DNA of 64,000 nt from JBKEDC01 sp047975205 (GTDB taxonomy: Bacteria > Bacteroidota > Bacteroidia > Bacteroidales > Prolixibacteraceae): the NCBI GenBank assembly GCA_047975205.1, contig JBKEDC010000019.1:124001-188000 (forward strand), given 5' to 3'. A program made the position numbers and the translations under genes. The notes under the pieces were generated by a model. That model was not told where the DNA came from and made no database searches. It saw only the letters and a program-made list of their open reading frames with translations. The stretch's first letter is position 1; each line of letters opens with the position of its first letter. Positions 26,673 through 36,374 of the stretch are shown here, piece by piece.

Positions 26673-27038
26673 ATGGAAATTCAAGGAAAAGTATTTCAGA
26701 TTCTTCAAGAACAAGGAGGTACCAGTGCTTCCGGTAATGCTTGGAAGAAACAAGAATTTGTAGTTGAAACGACAGAAAACCCTCAATATCCAAAGAAAGT
26801 ATGTTTTACATTGTTTGGCGATAGGATGTCGAGCCTGCAAGGAATAAAAGAAGGCGATGAAGTAAAAGTATCTTTCGATGTAGAAAGTAGAGAATATAAC
26901 GGTCGTTGGTTTCATAACGTTAATGCGTGGCGAGTAGAGCAAGTAATGGGCGGAGGTGCAGATACTCCTCCGGATTTTACCCAGGCTGACCTACCTCCGG
27001 TTGCAGGCGATGATGAAGATGGCGACTTGCCATTCTAA
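26673..27038 (+). CDS. DUF3127 protein with SSB-like acidic tail
   Basis: 121 residues. The first 85 form an OB-like small beta-barrel pattern: MEIQGKVFQILQEQGGTSASGNAWKKQEFVVET, then PKKVCFTLFGDR and GDEVKVSFDVESREYNGRWFHNVNAWRVE. This matches DUF3127, a Bacteroidota family of likely OB-fold proteins. The C-terminus is a linker with prolines and acidic residues that ends DDEDGDLPF, close to the acidic DDDIPF tip of single-stranded DNA-binding protein. A nucleic-acid-related role is therefore plausible but unproven. The ATG at 26673 was chosen over a start at 26640, which would overlap the preceding terminator's flank and add 11 unrelated residues. Confidence 0.82.
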   Translation: MEIQGKVFQILQEQGGTSASGNAWKKQEFVVETTENPQYPKKVCFTLFGDRMSSLQGIKEGDEVKVSFDVESREYNGRWFHNVNAWRVEQVMGGGADTPPDFTQADLPPVAGDDEDGDLPF

Positions 27039-27060
27039 CTGTATCGTAACAGGATTAAGG

Positions 27061-27090
27061 GCACATTCTAATAACTAGAATGTGCTTTTT
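27061..27090 (+). terminator. Terminator after the DUF3127 gene
   Basis: A perfect 10-bp stem (27061-27070 with 27076-27085) with a 5-base loop and a run of five T. Confidence 0.85.
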
Positions 27091-27153
27091 GCTTTTGCAC
27101 AAGGCTAATTCCGTTTTTAATGCTACTTTTGATAATAACCAATGAATTAATTA

Positions 27154-29064
27154 ATGAAGACAATTATAGATTTATTTGAATCAAGTGTATCCAAATTTCC
27201 GAAGAATATTTATTTGTGGGAAAAGGAAAACGGTGAATTTAAGGGGACTACTTATGAAGAAGTACGTAAGCAAGTGCTTCACTTAGCTGCCGGTTTCCAA
27301 GAAATGGGAATGCAGAAAGGAGACCGAGTAGGCTTAATATCTGAAGGTAGAAATCAATGGATTATATCAGAACTGGCTGTGCTATATGCAGGAGCTACCA
27401 CTGTGCCTTTATCGGTAAAATTATCGGCAGGCACTGATTTATATTTCCGATTGAAGCATTCGGGAAGTAGGTTCGTAATAGCTTCTGCCGAGCAAATAGA
27501 TAAGATCGAAGATATAAGAGCACAATTGCCGGATTTGGAAGCGGTTATTCATTTAGATGCTCCGCAGGAACTGAAAGGTGCCGATCGAATTTATCAAGAT
27601 GTTATCACGCTGGGTAAAACAGCCATATTAAATAATCCCACACGTATTGTAGATACCTATAAACAAGTGCAGCCTGACGATGTGGCTAACATTTCATACA
27701 CATCAGGAACAACAGCTGATCCTAAAGGTATTATGCTGTCGCAGCTTAACTATACGGAGAATGTTCGTCAGGCAGCAACACTAATGCATATTACTCCCGA
27801 GTGGAAAACCTTGGCTTTTCTCCCTTGGGATCATGCTTTTGCTCATACGGCTTGTCTATATTGTTTCATGTATTTCGGAGCTAGTGTGGCTTCACTCGAA
27901 AATGGCAAGACATCATTGGAAACGCTAAGAAATATTCCTAAAAATATTCAAGAGATAAAACCGGATATGCTTATGAGCGTGCCGGCTGTTGCTAAGAATT
28001 TCCGTAAGAATATTGAAGCCGGAATACGTGCTAAAGGAACAGCAACTGAAGCGTTGTTTAAACATGCACTGAATATTGCCTATAAATATAACGGTGACGG
28101 GCATGATAGCGGACAAGGTGCACGTGCAATATATAAACCTTTGGTGAAACTTTACGATAAAATCGTATTTTCTAAGATTAGAGCGAGTTTTGGGGGTAAT
28201 CTGAAAATGTTTATCGGAGGGGGAGCTTTATTAGATACAGAATTGCAACGTTTCTTCTATGCTATTGGAATTCCTATGTGCCAAGGATATGGGCTGTCAG
28301 AAGCTTCTCCGATTATTTCATCGAATGCTTTACACGCCATTAAATTTGGTTCGTCGGGCAAGCTGGTTGATTTCATGGAGCTACAAATAAGAGATGCTGA
28401 CGGTAAGGAATTACCTATAGGAGAAAAAGGGGAGATCTGCATAAAAGGAGATAATGTAATGCGGGGATATTGGCAGAATGAAGAAGCTACGGCAGAAACG
28501 CTTATTGATGGCTGGCTGCACACCGGCGATATGGGACGTATGGATACTGATGGGTTCCTTTATGTGCTGGGTCGCTTCAAAAGTCTTTTGATTGGAGAAG
28601 ATGGCGAAAAGTTTAGTCCGGAAGGCATTGAGGAAGCTTTAGTCGATCAATCGAAGTATATTGACCAATGTATGTTATATAATAATCAGAATCCTTACAC
28701 GAGTGCTCTGCTTGTTCCCAATACGGAGTCAATAAGTCGTTATCTGAAAGCAAAAGGATATGATTTGCAGTCGGTGGAAGCAACAGATGCTGCACTTCGA
28801 CTTCTCCGAAATGAACTTAACCAATATAAAAAGGGTGGAAAGTTTGAGAATCAGTTTCCCGAACGTTGGTTGCCTAGTGCTGTTGTTGTGCTACCGGAGG
28901 CTTTTTCCGAGAAAAACCAACAATTGAACTCAACGATGAAAATGGTTCGCAACAAAATTATGGACAGCTATGCCGACGAGTTAACTTATTTATATACAAA
29001 GGATGCAAAGCAAATTACAAATAAGCTTAATCAGAAAAATATAAAATACCGGCTACGAGGATAA
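27154..29064 (+). CDS. AMP-forming long-chain acyl-CoA ligase
   Basis: 636 residues. ANISYTSGTTADPKGIMLSQLNY (about residues 177-199) is the AMP-binding signature, LAFLPWDHAFAHT follows, and CQGYGLSEASPIIS is the A5 motif. HTGDMGRMDTDGFLYVLGRFKSLLIGEDGEKFSPEGIEE is the adenylate/hinge segment. It converts fatty acids to acyl-CoA via an acyl-AMP. The order and length agree with the long-chain (FAA1/FadD15-like) group. The gene is flanked by terminators or gaps and looks monocistronic. Chain-length preference cannot be read from sequence. Confidence 0.9.
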   Translation: MKTIIDLFESSVSKFPKNIYLWEKENGEFKGTTYEEVRKQVLHLAAGFQEMGMQKGDRVGLISEGRNQWIISELAVLYAGATTVPLSVKLSAGTDLYFRLKHSGSRFVIASAEQIDKIEDIRAQLPDLEAVIHLDAPQELKGADRIYQDVITLGKTAILNNPTRIVDTYKQVQPDDVANISYTSGTTADPKGIMLSQLNYTENVRQAATLMHITPEWKTLAFLPWDHAFAHTACLYCFMYFGASVASLENGKTSLETLRNIPKNIQEIKPDMLMSVPAVAKNFRKNIEAGIRAKGTATEALFKHALNIAYKYNGDGHDSGQGARAIYKPLVKLYDKIVFSKIRASFGGNLKMFIGGGALLDTELQRFFYAIGIPMCQGYGLSEASPIISSNALHAIKFGSSGKLVDFMELQIRDADGKELPIGEKGEICIKGDNVMRGYWQNEEATAETLIDGWLHTGDMGRMDTDGFLYVLGRFKSLLIGEDGEKFSPEGIEEALVDQSKYIDQCMLYNNQNPYTSALLVPNTESISRYLKAKGYDLQSVEATDAALRLLRNELNQYKKGGKFENQFPERWLPSAVVVLPEAFSEKNQQLNSTMKMVRNKIMDSYADELTYLYTKDAKQITNKLNQKNIKYRLRG

Positions 29065-29119
29065 ACCGATAGCCTGTTTGATTGTTTTAACCTCCCGTTA
29101 ATCTATTAAAAAAGTAAAG

Positions 29120-30121
29120 ATGCGAGCAGCAAACTATGAATTTGTCCCGCTTGAAGGGTATGAAAATTTTGAAGCAACCACCCAAATCATTATTCGAGAA
29201 ATTGTTAGACGAGGTTTGGAATTTGAAGTGCTCGATGCAGATAATAATCTGCTTATTGTGAAGTATGAAGGAAAAGAATATACGATTCTGGAAGGTACAA
29301 TCTCTGATGCTAACAGTATTATTGCCTATTGGATATCGAATGATAAATGGATGACGCGCCAATTTCTAAAAAGAGCAGGAGTTCGCCAAGCAGATGGATT
29401 TCTTTTAAATGAGAAATCAGAACTGCAAAATATAACCGATTTTACTCGTCGTTATGTGGTAAAACCTGCAGATACCGATCATGGTATTGGGGTGAGTGTC
29501 AATATTCAATCCTCGGCAGATTTGCAACAAGCGGTAGGTGCTGCTTTTGCCCATTCCAAACGAGTTATCGTAGAAGAGTTTTTTTCGGGAAGAGAATATC
29601 GCTTTTTAGTTATTGAGGGCAAGGTAAGGGCTATTGCTTATCGAGAGCCTGCAAATGTGGTAGGAAATGGGGTGGATACCGTAGCACAACTTATTGATAC
29701 TAAAAATGCAAATAGGGGAGCTGATTACCGACACCCTTTACTTAAGATAAGAGTTGATGATGAGGTTAATCGCCACTTAAAAGCAAAAAAACTGCAACTA
29801 GACTCCATATTGCAAGCGGAACATAAGGTTTTTTTGCGCAGTAATTCTAATCTCAGTACCGGAGGCGACAGTATCGATGTAACCGATCAGATGCCGGAAT
29901 ATTATCAACGAATTGCCGAGAAAGCAGCACAAGCAGCAGGCTTAAATATTGCCGGAATCGATATTATTATTGATGATATCGAGGCAGAGCCATCGGCAGA
30001 ACATTATGTTGTGGTAGAACTGAATGCCCCGCCCATGTTGTCTATGCATGATTATCCGCATGTCGGTAAGAATCGACAAGTAGAACGCTATGTGCTTAAC
30101 GCTATATTAAATTCCAAATGA
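29120..30121 (+). CDS. ATP-grasp ligase, GshF-type glutathione synthetase domain
   Basis: 333 residues. The chain resembles the C-terminal half of bifunctional GshF/GshAB: STQ-like FEATTQIIIREIVRRGLEFEVLD at the N-terminus, WMTRQFLKRAGVR, RRYVVKPADTDHGIGVSV as the ATP-grasp lysine strand, EEFFSGREYRFLVIEGKVRAIAYREPANVVGNGVDTV, and late metal ligands in IAGIDIIIDD and VVVELNAPP. The neighbouring gamma-glutamylcysteine ligase overlaps its stop, so it most likely adds glycine to gamma-glutamylcysteine. Cyanophycin synthetase-like enzymes share this fold and are the alternative. It stands as a separate protein rather than a fusion. Confidence 0.82.
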   Translation: MRAANYEFVPLEGYENFEATTQIIIREIVRRGLEFEVLDADNNLLIVKYEGKEYTILEGTISDANSIIAYWISNDKWMTRQFLKRAGVRQADGFLLNEKSELQNITDFTRRYVVKPADTDHGIGVSVNIQSSADLQQAVGAAFAHSKRVIVEEFFSGREYRFLVIEGKVRAIAYREPANVVGNGVDTVAQLIDTKNANRGADYRHPLLKIRVDDEVNRHLKAKKLQLDSILQAEHKVFLRSNSNLSTGGDSIDVTDQMPEYYQRIAEKAAQAAGLNIAGIDIIIDDIEAEPSAEHYVVVELNAPPMLSMHDYPHVGKNRQVERYVLNAILNSK

Positions 30122-31473
30122 TGAAAGAAGAATATATTCAAAATAAAGAACAGTTAGTTAATTATTTTCATGAGGGAAATACACCTTTCGAGAATTGGGG
30201 TATAGGCACCGAGCATGAGAAGTTTCTGTATAACTCTACTGACTATAGTCGCCTAGCCTATGATGGTCAACCCGGAATTAAACAAATATTAGAAACTATT
30301 CAAGAAGAGGAATGGGAAGCTATCAGAGAAGGAAATAACCTCATTGGTTTAACAAAAGACGGAGCTTCTATAACCTTAGAACCTGGTGGCCAGTTTGAGC
30401 TTTCAGGAAAGAATTTTAGCACAATTCACCAAACTTATGTAGAAACACGAAAGCATTTTGCTACACTTTCAAGAATCAGCAAAGAACAAGGGTTCTTCAC
30501 CCTACCTATGGGGCTCGACCCACTATGGATGGTTGAAGATATTCATTGGATGCCCAAAGAGCGTTATCGAATCATGCGTGAGTATATGCCTAAAGTAGGA
30601 ACTCTAGGATTACATATGATGACCCGAACTGCCACTATTCAGGTAAATTTAGATTATGCCGACGAAGCTGATATGATACAGAAAATGCGTATCGCTCAAG
30701 CACTTCAACCTATTGCATCGGCAATTTTCGCTAACTCTCCCTTTGCCCAAGGAAAACCGAATGGCTATTTAACCTATCGAACAGAAATATGGAATGATAC
30801 CGATGATGACAGATGCGGATTCCTTAATTTTGTTTTTGATGCAGATTTCGGTTTTGAGCGTTGGGTGGATTACCTGCTTGATGTACCAATGTATTTTATT
30901 TATCGGAAGGGAAAATACCTGTCTTCTGATGGCATTACCTTTCGCGATTTCCTAAACGGCAAACATGCAGAAAAGCCAACTATTGCAGATTGGGAATTAC
31001 ATTGCTCAACGGTATTCCCCGATGTGCGCTTAAAACAATATATTGAGATGCGAGGAGCTGATGGCAGTTGTGTAGGGCATATTGCAGCCTTATCAGCTTT
31101 TTGGGTGGGCTTACTTTATGATGAGCAAAGCCGAAATGAGGCTTATGAGATCATTTCCGCTTGGAGCATCGAAGATATGTTGGAGTTACGCAAGCAAGTT
31201 CCTAAAAAAGCATTGAAAGCAACTTCCGTGAATCTGAACGCATGGGATATAGCCAAAAAAATGCTTCAATTGGCTGACGACGGTTTGACACGAAGGGCAA
31301 ATTTGTGTTGCACTGCTGATGAAAGTCGATATTTAAAGCCATTAAGAAAAATTGTAAACTCAGGTATTACACAAGCCGAACAGAATCTGCATCTTTACGC
31401 CGATAAATATCAAGGAGATTTTAAAGCTTTTATTAACAGTTTCAGAGATCATCCGGAAGATTGCGGAAAATAA
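30118..31473 (+). CDS. Glutamate-cysteine ligase, plant/alphaproteobacterial type (GCS2)
   Basis: 451 residues. FENWGIGTEHEKFLY, GASITLEPGGQFELSG, LGLHMMTRTATIQVNLDYADEADM and YIEMRGADGS are characteristic of the GCS2-type ligase that couples glutamate to cysteine with ATP. The first ATG overlaps the stop of the previous gene by four bases; a second ATG at 30121 is possible. The overlap means the two proteins are made together and supports a two-step pathway for glutathione or gamma-glutamylcysteine. In this ligase family regulation is often by redox disulfides; nothing visible settles that here. Confidence 0.9.
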   Translation: MMKEEYIQNKEQLVNYFHEGNTPFENWGIGTEHEKFLYNSTDYSRLAYDGQPGIKQILETIQEEEWEAIREGNNLIGLTKDGASITLEPGGQFELSGKNFSTIHQTYVETRKHFATLSRISKEQGFFTLPMGLDPLWMVEDIHWMPKERYRIMREYMPKVGTLGLHMMTRTATIQVNLDYADEADMIQKMRIAQALQPIASAIFANSPFAQGKPNGYLTYRTEIWNDTDDDRCGFLNFVFDADFGFERWVDYLLDVPMYFIYRKGKYLSSDGITFRDFLNGKHAEKPTIADWELHCSTVFPDVRLKQYIEMRGADGSCVGHIAALSAFWVGLLYDEQSRNEAYEIISAWSIEDMLELRKQVPKKALKATSVNLNAWDIAKKMLQLADDGLTRRANLCCTADESRYLKPLRKIVNSGITQAEQNLHLYADKYQGDFKAFINSFRDHPEDCGK

Positions 31474-31491
31474 TGAATCAATAAAATACGA

Positions 31492-33018
31492 ATGAGAAGA
31501 GTTAAATCTTTATTCATGTTAGTGGTGTTTACTGTGTTGGCAACAACAGTCAATGCCAAAATGTATAACATGAAAAATCTAGGAGCTAATGCAAAAGGGA
31601 ATAAGCTGTGTACAAAACTTATTAATAAAACTATTCAAAAGGCTTCAGAAAGAGGGGGAGGAACTATTTATTTTCCTGCCGGTACTTATGTAACCGGAGC
31701 CATTGAAATGGCAGATAATATTACCTTGTATTTAGAGGCCGGAGCTGTTTTATCTTTTACTACTGATTTTGAGGAGTATTTGCCATTTAAAAAAGTGCGT
31801 TGGGAGGGTATCTTTATGAACACTTTTAAGCCACTTATTTATGGCGATAGTTTAAAGAATGTAGCTATTAAAGGCGAGGGTGTGTTAGAAGGAAATGGTA
31901 AAGTTTGGTGGGATACAGTTAAACAAGAACAATATAAAATATGGCGAGAAGGTTCTATCGGAGAACCTAATAAATATCAGAAGATGTGGGGTGATCAGAA
32001 TATTGGTTTAAAGGTAGATGCCTATTATGGAAAGAGCCTGCAACACCGATTCTTCCGTCCGCCATTTGTGCAGTTCTTGGCGAGCGAGAATATTCAAATA
32101 ACAGGTGTAACATTCAAAGATTCGCCATTCTGGACAATAAACCCCGTGGGGTGCGAAAACCTGCTTATTGACGGAATTACCATTAATAATCCGGATGATG
32201 GATGGAATACTGATGGTATTAATCCCTCATCATGCAAAGATGTACGTATATCAAACTGCAAAATTAGTGTGGGAGATGATTGCGTTACTATTAAATCAGG
32301 CAGAGATGGAGATGGTAGAGCTTATGGTAAACCATGCGAAAATATTACGATAAGTAACTGTATTATGTTAGCCGGTCATGGCGGCGTCGTTATTGGTAGT
32401 GAAATGTCGGGAGGTGTTAAAAATATTACCATCACGGGCTGTGTGTTTGATGGCACCGATGCAGGTATTCGCCTAAAATCATCGAGAGGAAGAGGTGGTG
32501 TTGTTGAGAATATTCGTATCAACAACATCATTATGCGAAACATTCAGAAAATAGCTTTCATTTTTAACTTATACTACGATAAAGACCAAACACCTGAGCA
32601 AGTGAGTGAAAGAACCCCTATTTTCCGAAATATTCATATCGACAATGTTACCGGAGTTGATGTTAATGTAGCGGGGAAACTACATGGAATAGAGGAGATG
32701 CCGGTGTCGAATATTTCTCTGTCGAATATTCAGATGGAGGCTAAAACCGGGTTTCATGCTGAATTAGGAAATGATATTGAATTCCACAATGTAGATATTG
32801 CAACTGAAAAAGGAGCTTCATTAACTGTAAGGAATTGCAAAAGAGTGGTACTCGATGATGTCCGCTCAAAAAATCCACATCAAGACAGCTATGTAATAGA
32901 GGTAGAAGATACGGAGAATGTATTTTTGTGGAATAACTATCCGCGAGTGGCTACGCCGAGGTATATTAAAGGGGATAGTTCTCAATTTACGGTAGGAAAT
33001 ACGACCATCGTTAACTAA
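31492..33018 (+). CDS. GH28 family polygalacturonase, exported
   Basis: 508 residues with a signal peptide (VKSLFMLVVFTVLATTVNA). The right-handed beta-helix fold carries the four GH28 motifs: NTDG at residues 239-242, GDDC with Asp 262 and 263, GHG with His 296 and RLK at 327. These supply the catalytic Asp residues and the substrate-binding Arg/Lys. N-terminal GGTIYFPAGTYVTGAIEM fits. It should hydrolyse galacturonan chains in the periplasm or outside; exo action is likely for this Bacteroidota type but not proved. It is 18 bases behind the glutamate-cysteine ligase with no functional connection evident, and a strong terminator follows. Confidence 0.93.
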   Translation: MRRVKSLFMLVVFTVLATTVNAKMYNMKNLGANAKGNKLCTKLINKTIQKASERGGGTIYFPAGTYVTGAIEMADNITLYLEAGAVLSFTTDFEEYLPFKKVRWEGIFMNTFKPLIYGDSLKNVAIKGEGVLEGNGKVWWDTVKQEQYKIWREGSIGEPNKYQKMWGDQNIGLKVDAYYGKSLQHRFFRPPFVQFLASENIQITGVTFKDSPFWTINPVGCENLLIDGITINNPDDGWNTDGINPSSCKDVRISNCKISVGDDCVTIKSGRDGDGRAYGKPCENITISNCIMLAGHGGVVIGSEMSGGVKNITITGCVFDGTDAGIRLKSSRGRGGVVENIRINNIIMRNIQKIAFIFNLYYDKDQTPEQVSERTPIFRNIHIDNVTGVDVNVAGKLHGIEEMPVSNISLSNIQMEAKTGFHAELGNDIEFHNVDIATEKGASLTVRNCKRVVLDDVRSKNPHQDSYVIEVEDTENVFLWNNYPRVATPRYIKGDSSQFTVGNTTIVN

Positions 33019-33352
33019 GTTTGATAACAAATTAATGGGAAAGCCTGTTCTTGCCAAGGAACAGGCTTTTTTCATATAAATATTATACAGAATGCCGAGG
33101 GTATGTAAACTCTTGTCGGAATTATCAGTGTAGCAAAAGTAGGGGTCAAAAGTTTCTTTTGATAGTTTGGTCTGCTTGTCGGAGTTCGCATAAGTAAATA
33201 GCTTATAATTGCAAAAGTCACTTATTGTGAAAATGATAGCTTCTGATAAAAAGAGGAAGTTTAAGAATGTTCGAAGAATTTATTCTTAGATTTGTCACCG
33301 GAATAAGAGCATATATTTTAGTCTTTAACCGGTATTTCTTGAAGGACACAGC
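33019..33352. other. 334-base intergenic region
   Basis: It contains the GH28 terminator at its left end. Nothing else is seen other than the presumed promoter region of the following regulator; no clear -7/-33 pair was found. Confidence 0.5.
33041..33072 (+). terminator. Terminator after the GH28 gene
   Basis: A perfect 10-bp stem (33041-33050 with 33059-33068), an 8-base loop and a T-run. Confidence 0.88.
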
Positions 33353-36151
33353 ATGAGAAAAATATGGTATTTATTTTATTTGACGTCGCTCATTATATTG
33401 CCTAATCAACTGTTTTGCCAATCCGTATTGTATGGATCTCCATTGATGGAGGTGTATGCTAAGGAAGATTACAGAGCAGCCGCTCAAAATTGGGAGGTTG
33501 ATGTAATGGATAATGGCAGATTGTGTTTTGCCAATTCGCATGGCTTGCTCTTATTTGACGGCATGAAGTGGGAGTTGCAGAGAATGAAAAACACACCAAT
33601 GCTAAGAACATTGAAATGTGATGGCGATTCTATTTTTGTAGGAGGTTACAACACTATCGGATATTTTAAAAATATCTCAGGTGTGTGGCGATATTTTTCT
33701 TTGTTGGATACAGATATCGACGATGAAATATGGAAGATCGAAAAGGTAAAGGAAAAGCTTTTTTTTCAAAGCTTTTCCGCTATCTACTCATTTTCAAACG
33801 GTAAATTGAGAAAACACGAGCTTGGAAGCAGCATAACATATAGCTCACCCTCTGATCGAGGTGTTTTATATGTTCGAGATAATAAATTGTGGCAATTCTA
33901 TGATAAGGAAAGAAAATTGGCATGCTTAAATAATCGGATTCAAGAAGTGCATGGCATGACATATGTTGATGATAACATTCTTATCGCTACTCAATCAGAT
34001 GGATTATTTGTTTTTTCTCAATCCGGCGGACTCAAATATCTATCGGGAGAATTGTCGGATTTATTGAAAAAAGTGGGTGTGAACAAACTATTTCAGATAG
34101 ATCGCAATACGATTGCATTTGCAACATATCGAGGAGGTATCGTACTAGCTGATAATGCTTATAATATTATTAAAGTAATTAATCGAAACAATGGTTTGCC
34201 CAATAATAGAGTGCATGGTGTGTGCTATAAGAATGGTTTGTTATGGGTAGCCACAGATAATGGAATTGCTTCGATCTCCATGAATGAAGGAGTGCAGCAA
34301 TATAATGGTTCTCTTTTTGGAATGGGTAGTAGCTATGATATGGTAAATTATAAAGGTGCTCTGTACATTGGTACAAATCAAGGATTGTATCATTTAAGTA
34401 ATAAAGATTCAAAAACAGGCTCTTATATAGTGACTAAAGCAAATGCTGTCGATGGTCAGGTTTGGGATGTTTTTGTTATAGATAATAAATTATATTGTGC
34501 CTTAAATAATGGAGTGTATGAATTGAGAGATAAGAAATTGAACTATTTCGCAGATGTGTGCGGTGGACGAAATTTTCAGACGCTTAATTTCAATTCAAAT
34601 ATAGCCGTACAAGGGGGATTTAGAGGATTAGCAATCTACGAAAGAGTAAATGGCGAATGGAATTTACTTCGTAAAGGGTGTGGTTTAGAAGATCATATTG
34701 TTACGGAAATTATTCAAGGGTATCAGCGGAATATATGGCTAAAGACTTTTCAGGGAGAAGTTTTTAGAGTAAGGTTAGCTGCCGATGGCAAGTCTGTAGA
34801 GAATATGGAATCAATTCGCCTTTCATCAGATACGCTGCAAAAAAACTTATCAATATTTGAGATAGACGGAACACCGATGTTTTGGGGTGGAAATCACATT
34901 TATGAGTACACAGGAGATGCATTCGTGGAAAATAAAAATATATCGCTGGCAAATTTGAAATATGTTTCCTCATCGTTTGGGAAGAATGTATTGGCAAATA
35001 CAGACTCTGCTTGTTACATGTATAACTTATCGACTAATTCAGGAGTAAGGTTAGGGAGAAGCCAGTCGAGATTGTTTGATAAGTTAGTATATAATTATGA
35101 GAATATAGTGCCGTTAACAGATGGAAGCTTGGGTGTTTGTACTGATGATGGTTTTGCAATAGTTCCGCATATAAGCAAATTGGGCGTCGAAGTGCAATAC
35201 AATCCTATTGAAATAGAAAAAATAGCGTATGTAAATCCTAGAAATAGGAAACGAGATACACTGTATGGCAAGTCTGATAATTTAGTCTTTCCGCGAGGTA
35301 CAAGGTATCTAATTTCCGTGTATTTTTCATCTTTTAATTTCGATCACGATGCAGCATTTACGTACTCTCTTGTGAAAGATGGAAAGCTGATGAAAAGTGG
35401 AGAGCTGAAAGAGTGTAAGCTTACCATTGAAGACTGTGGATATGGTATTTTTCAACTGGCTATCCACGAAAAAGGTTCTAATAAACTCCCGGTTAAGCTA
35501 TCTTTTGAGGTACCTGCACCTTTGTTTATTTCGGATGCAGCTATACTAATATATATTCTCGTAGCCCTACTATTTTGTGGTTTTATTGTTGCCGGATATA
35601 GACAATATGATCTGAAGAAGAGGAGACTTAAACAACAACAAATTGAAAGAGAAATTACTTTACTGCAGGAAAAGCTAGAATATGAAAATAGGCTTAGCTC
35701 AATGGAAAAAACAGTGGAAGAACGAGAGAATGATCTTACTTACCTGGCTAAGCGCATATTGAAGAATAAAGGAGCTTTATCCTCTGCTTTAGAGTTGCTT
35801 ACTGAACGTGCAGATGAAGATGGTATGGATAATCTGAGAAAGAAACTCAATGATTCGGCTGAGGAGTTTGACCCGACGAGTAAGGAAATACTCAAAGATT
35901 GGGAGCTGTTTGAACATAGCTTTCTTAAAGCTAATCCAAATTTTTATAGTATAATGAAAGAAAAGCATCCAATGCTGACTTCCGGAGATTTAAGACTCTG
36001 TGTGTATATCAAGGCCGGTCTACTATCAAAAGAAATAGCTCCATTGTTTCATATTACAGTGAAAAGCTTAGAATTAAAACGCTACAGAATGCGAAAAAAG
36101 TTGGGCTTAGATTCAAAAACTACCCTTACAAATTATCTCTCTAATCTATAA
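33353..36151 (+). CDS. Membrane-spanning propeller sensor with C-terminal HTH (PUL regulator)
   Basis: 932 residues. A signal peptide (LFYLTSLIILPNQLFCQ) leads into a long periplasmic region of propeller-type repeats such as WVATDNGIASIS, RGGIVLADNAYNIIKVINRNNGLPNNRVHGVCY and GTNQGLYHLS, typical of two-component-regulator propellers. A Y_Y_Y-like beta domain follows at roughly 640-720. One membrane helix lies near residues 727-750 (AILIYILVALLFCGFIVAGY). A coiled coil (about 755-800) precedes a LuxR-like helix-turn-helix at about 870-932 (LTSGDLRLCVYIKAGLLSKE then LELKRYRMRKKLGL). No histidine kinase or receiver domain exists, so it is a one-protein sensor/regulator. It sits directly upstream of susC/susD on the same strand and most probably controls them. 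Boundaries are estimates. Confidence 0.88.
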   Translation: MRKIWYLFYLTSLIILPNQLFCQSVLYGSPLMEVYAKEDYRAAAQNWEVDVMDNGRLCFANSHGLLLFDGMKWELQRMKNTPMLRTLKCDGDSIFVGGYNTIGYFKNISGVWRYFSLLDTDIDDEIWKIEKVKEKLFFQSFSAIYSFSNGKLRKHELGSSITYSSPSDRGVLYVRDNKLWQFYDKERKLACLNNRIQEVHGMTYVDDNILIATQSDGLFVFSQSGGLKYLSGELSDLLKKVGVNKLFQIDRNTIAFATYRGGIVLADNAYNIIKVINRNNGLPNNRVHGVCYKNGLLWVATDNGIASISMNEGVQQYNGSLFGMGSSYDMVNYKGALYIGTNQGLYHLSNKDSKTGSYIVTKANAVDGQVWDVFVIDNKLYCALNNGVYELRDKKLNYFADVCGGRNFQTLNFNSNIAVQGGFRGLAIYERVNGEWNLLRKGCGLEDHIVTEIIQGYQRNIWLKTFQGEVFRVRLAADGKSVENMESIRLSSDTLQKNLSIFEIDGTPMFWGGNHIYEYTGDAFVENKNISLANLKYVSSSFGKNVLANTDSACYMYNLSTNSGVRLGRSQSRLFDKLVYNYENIVPLTDGSLGVCTDDGFAIVPHISKLGVEVQYNPIEIEKIAYVNPRNRKRDTLYGKSDNLVFPRGTRYLISVYFSSFNFDHDAAFTYSLVKDGKLMKSGELKECKLTIEDCGYGIFQLAIHEKGSNKLPVKLSFEVPAPLFISDAAILIYILVALLFCGFIVAGYRQYDLKKRRLKQQQIEREITLLQEKLEYENRLSSMEKTVEERENDLTYLAKRILKNKGALSSALELLTERADEDGMDNLRKKLNDSAEEFDPTSKEILKDWELFEHSFLKANPNFYSIMKEKHPMLTSGDLRLCVYIKAGLLSKEIAPLFHITVKSLELKRYRMRKKLGLDSKTTLTNYLSNL

Positions 36152-36217
36152 TATGCGTTAATTTATTATTAATAGAATATTCATTTAGCGCAGAAGTTAA
36201 TAAAACTATCGATAATA

Positions 36218-36262
36218 AATATTGCTATATGATGTGTATAGAACACATCATATAGCAATATT
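36218..36262 (+). terminator. 20-bp perfect hairpin after the regulator gene
   Basis: AATATTGCTATATGATGTGT and its exact reverse complement flank a 5-base loop 66 bases past the regulator stop. The tail is only modestly T-rich (TTCTTAATTA). It likely terminates the regulator transcript; an operator role is an alternative. Confidence 0.6.
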
Positions 36263-36374
36263 CTTAATTAAGGTTAGTGATGTAACTATAAGATATACAG
36301 CTGTTAATATTTTAATTTCTTAATGATGTATCAGTGATGTGCTGTAATGCCATGTTTTATATAGCCTTAGCATA

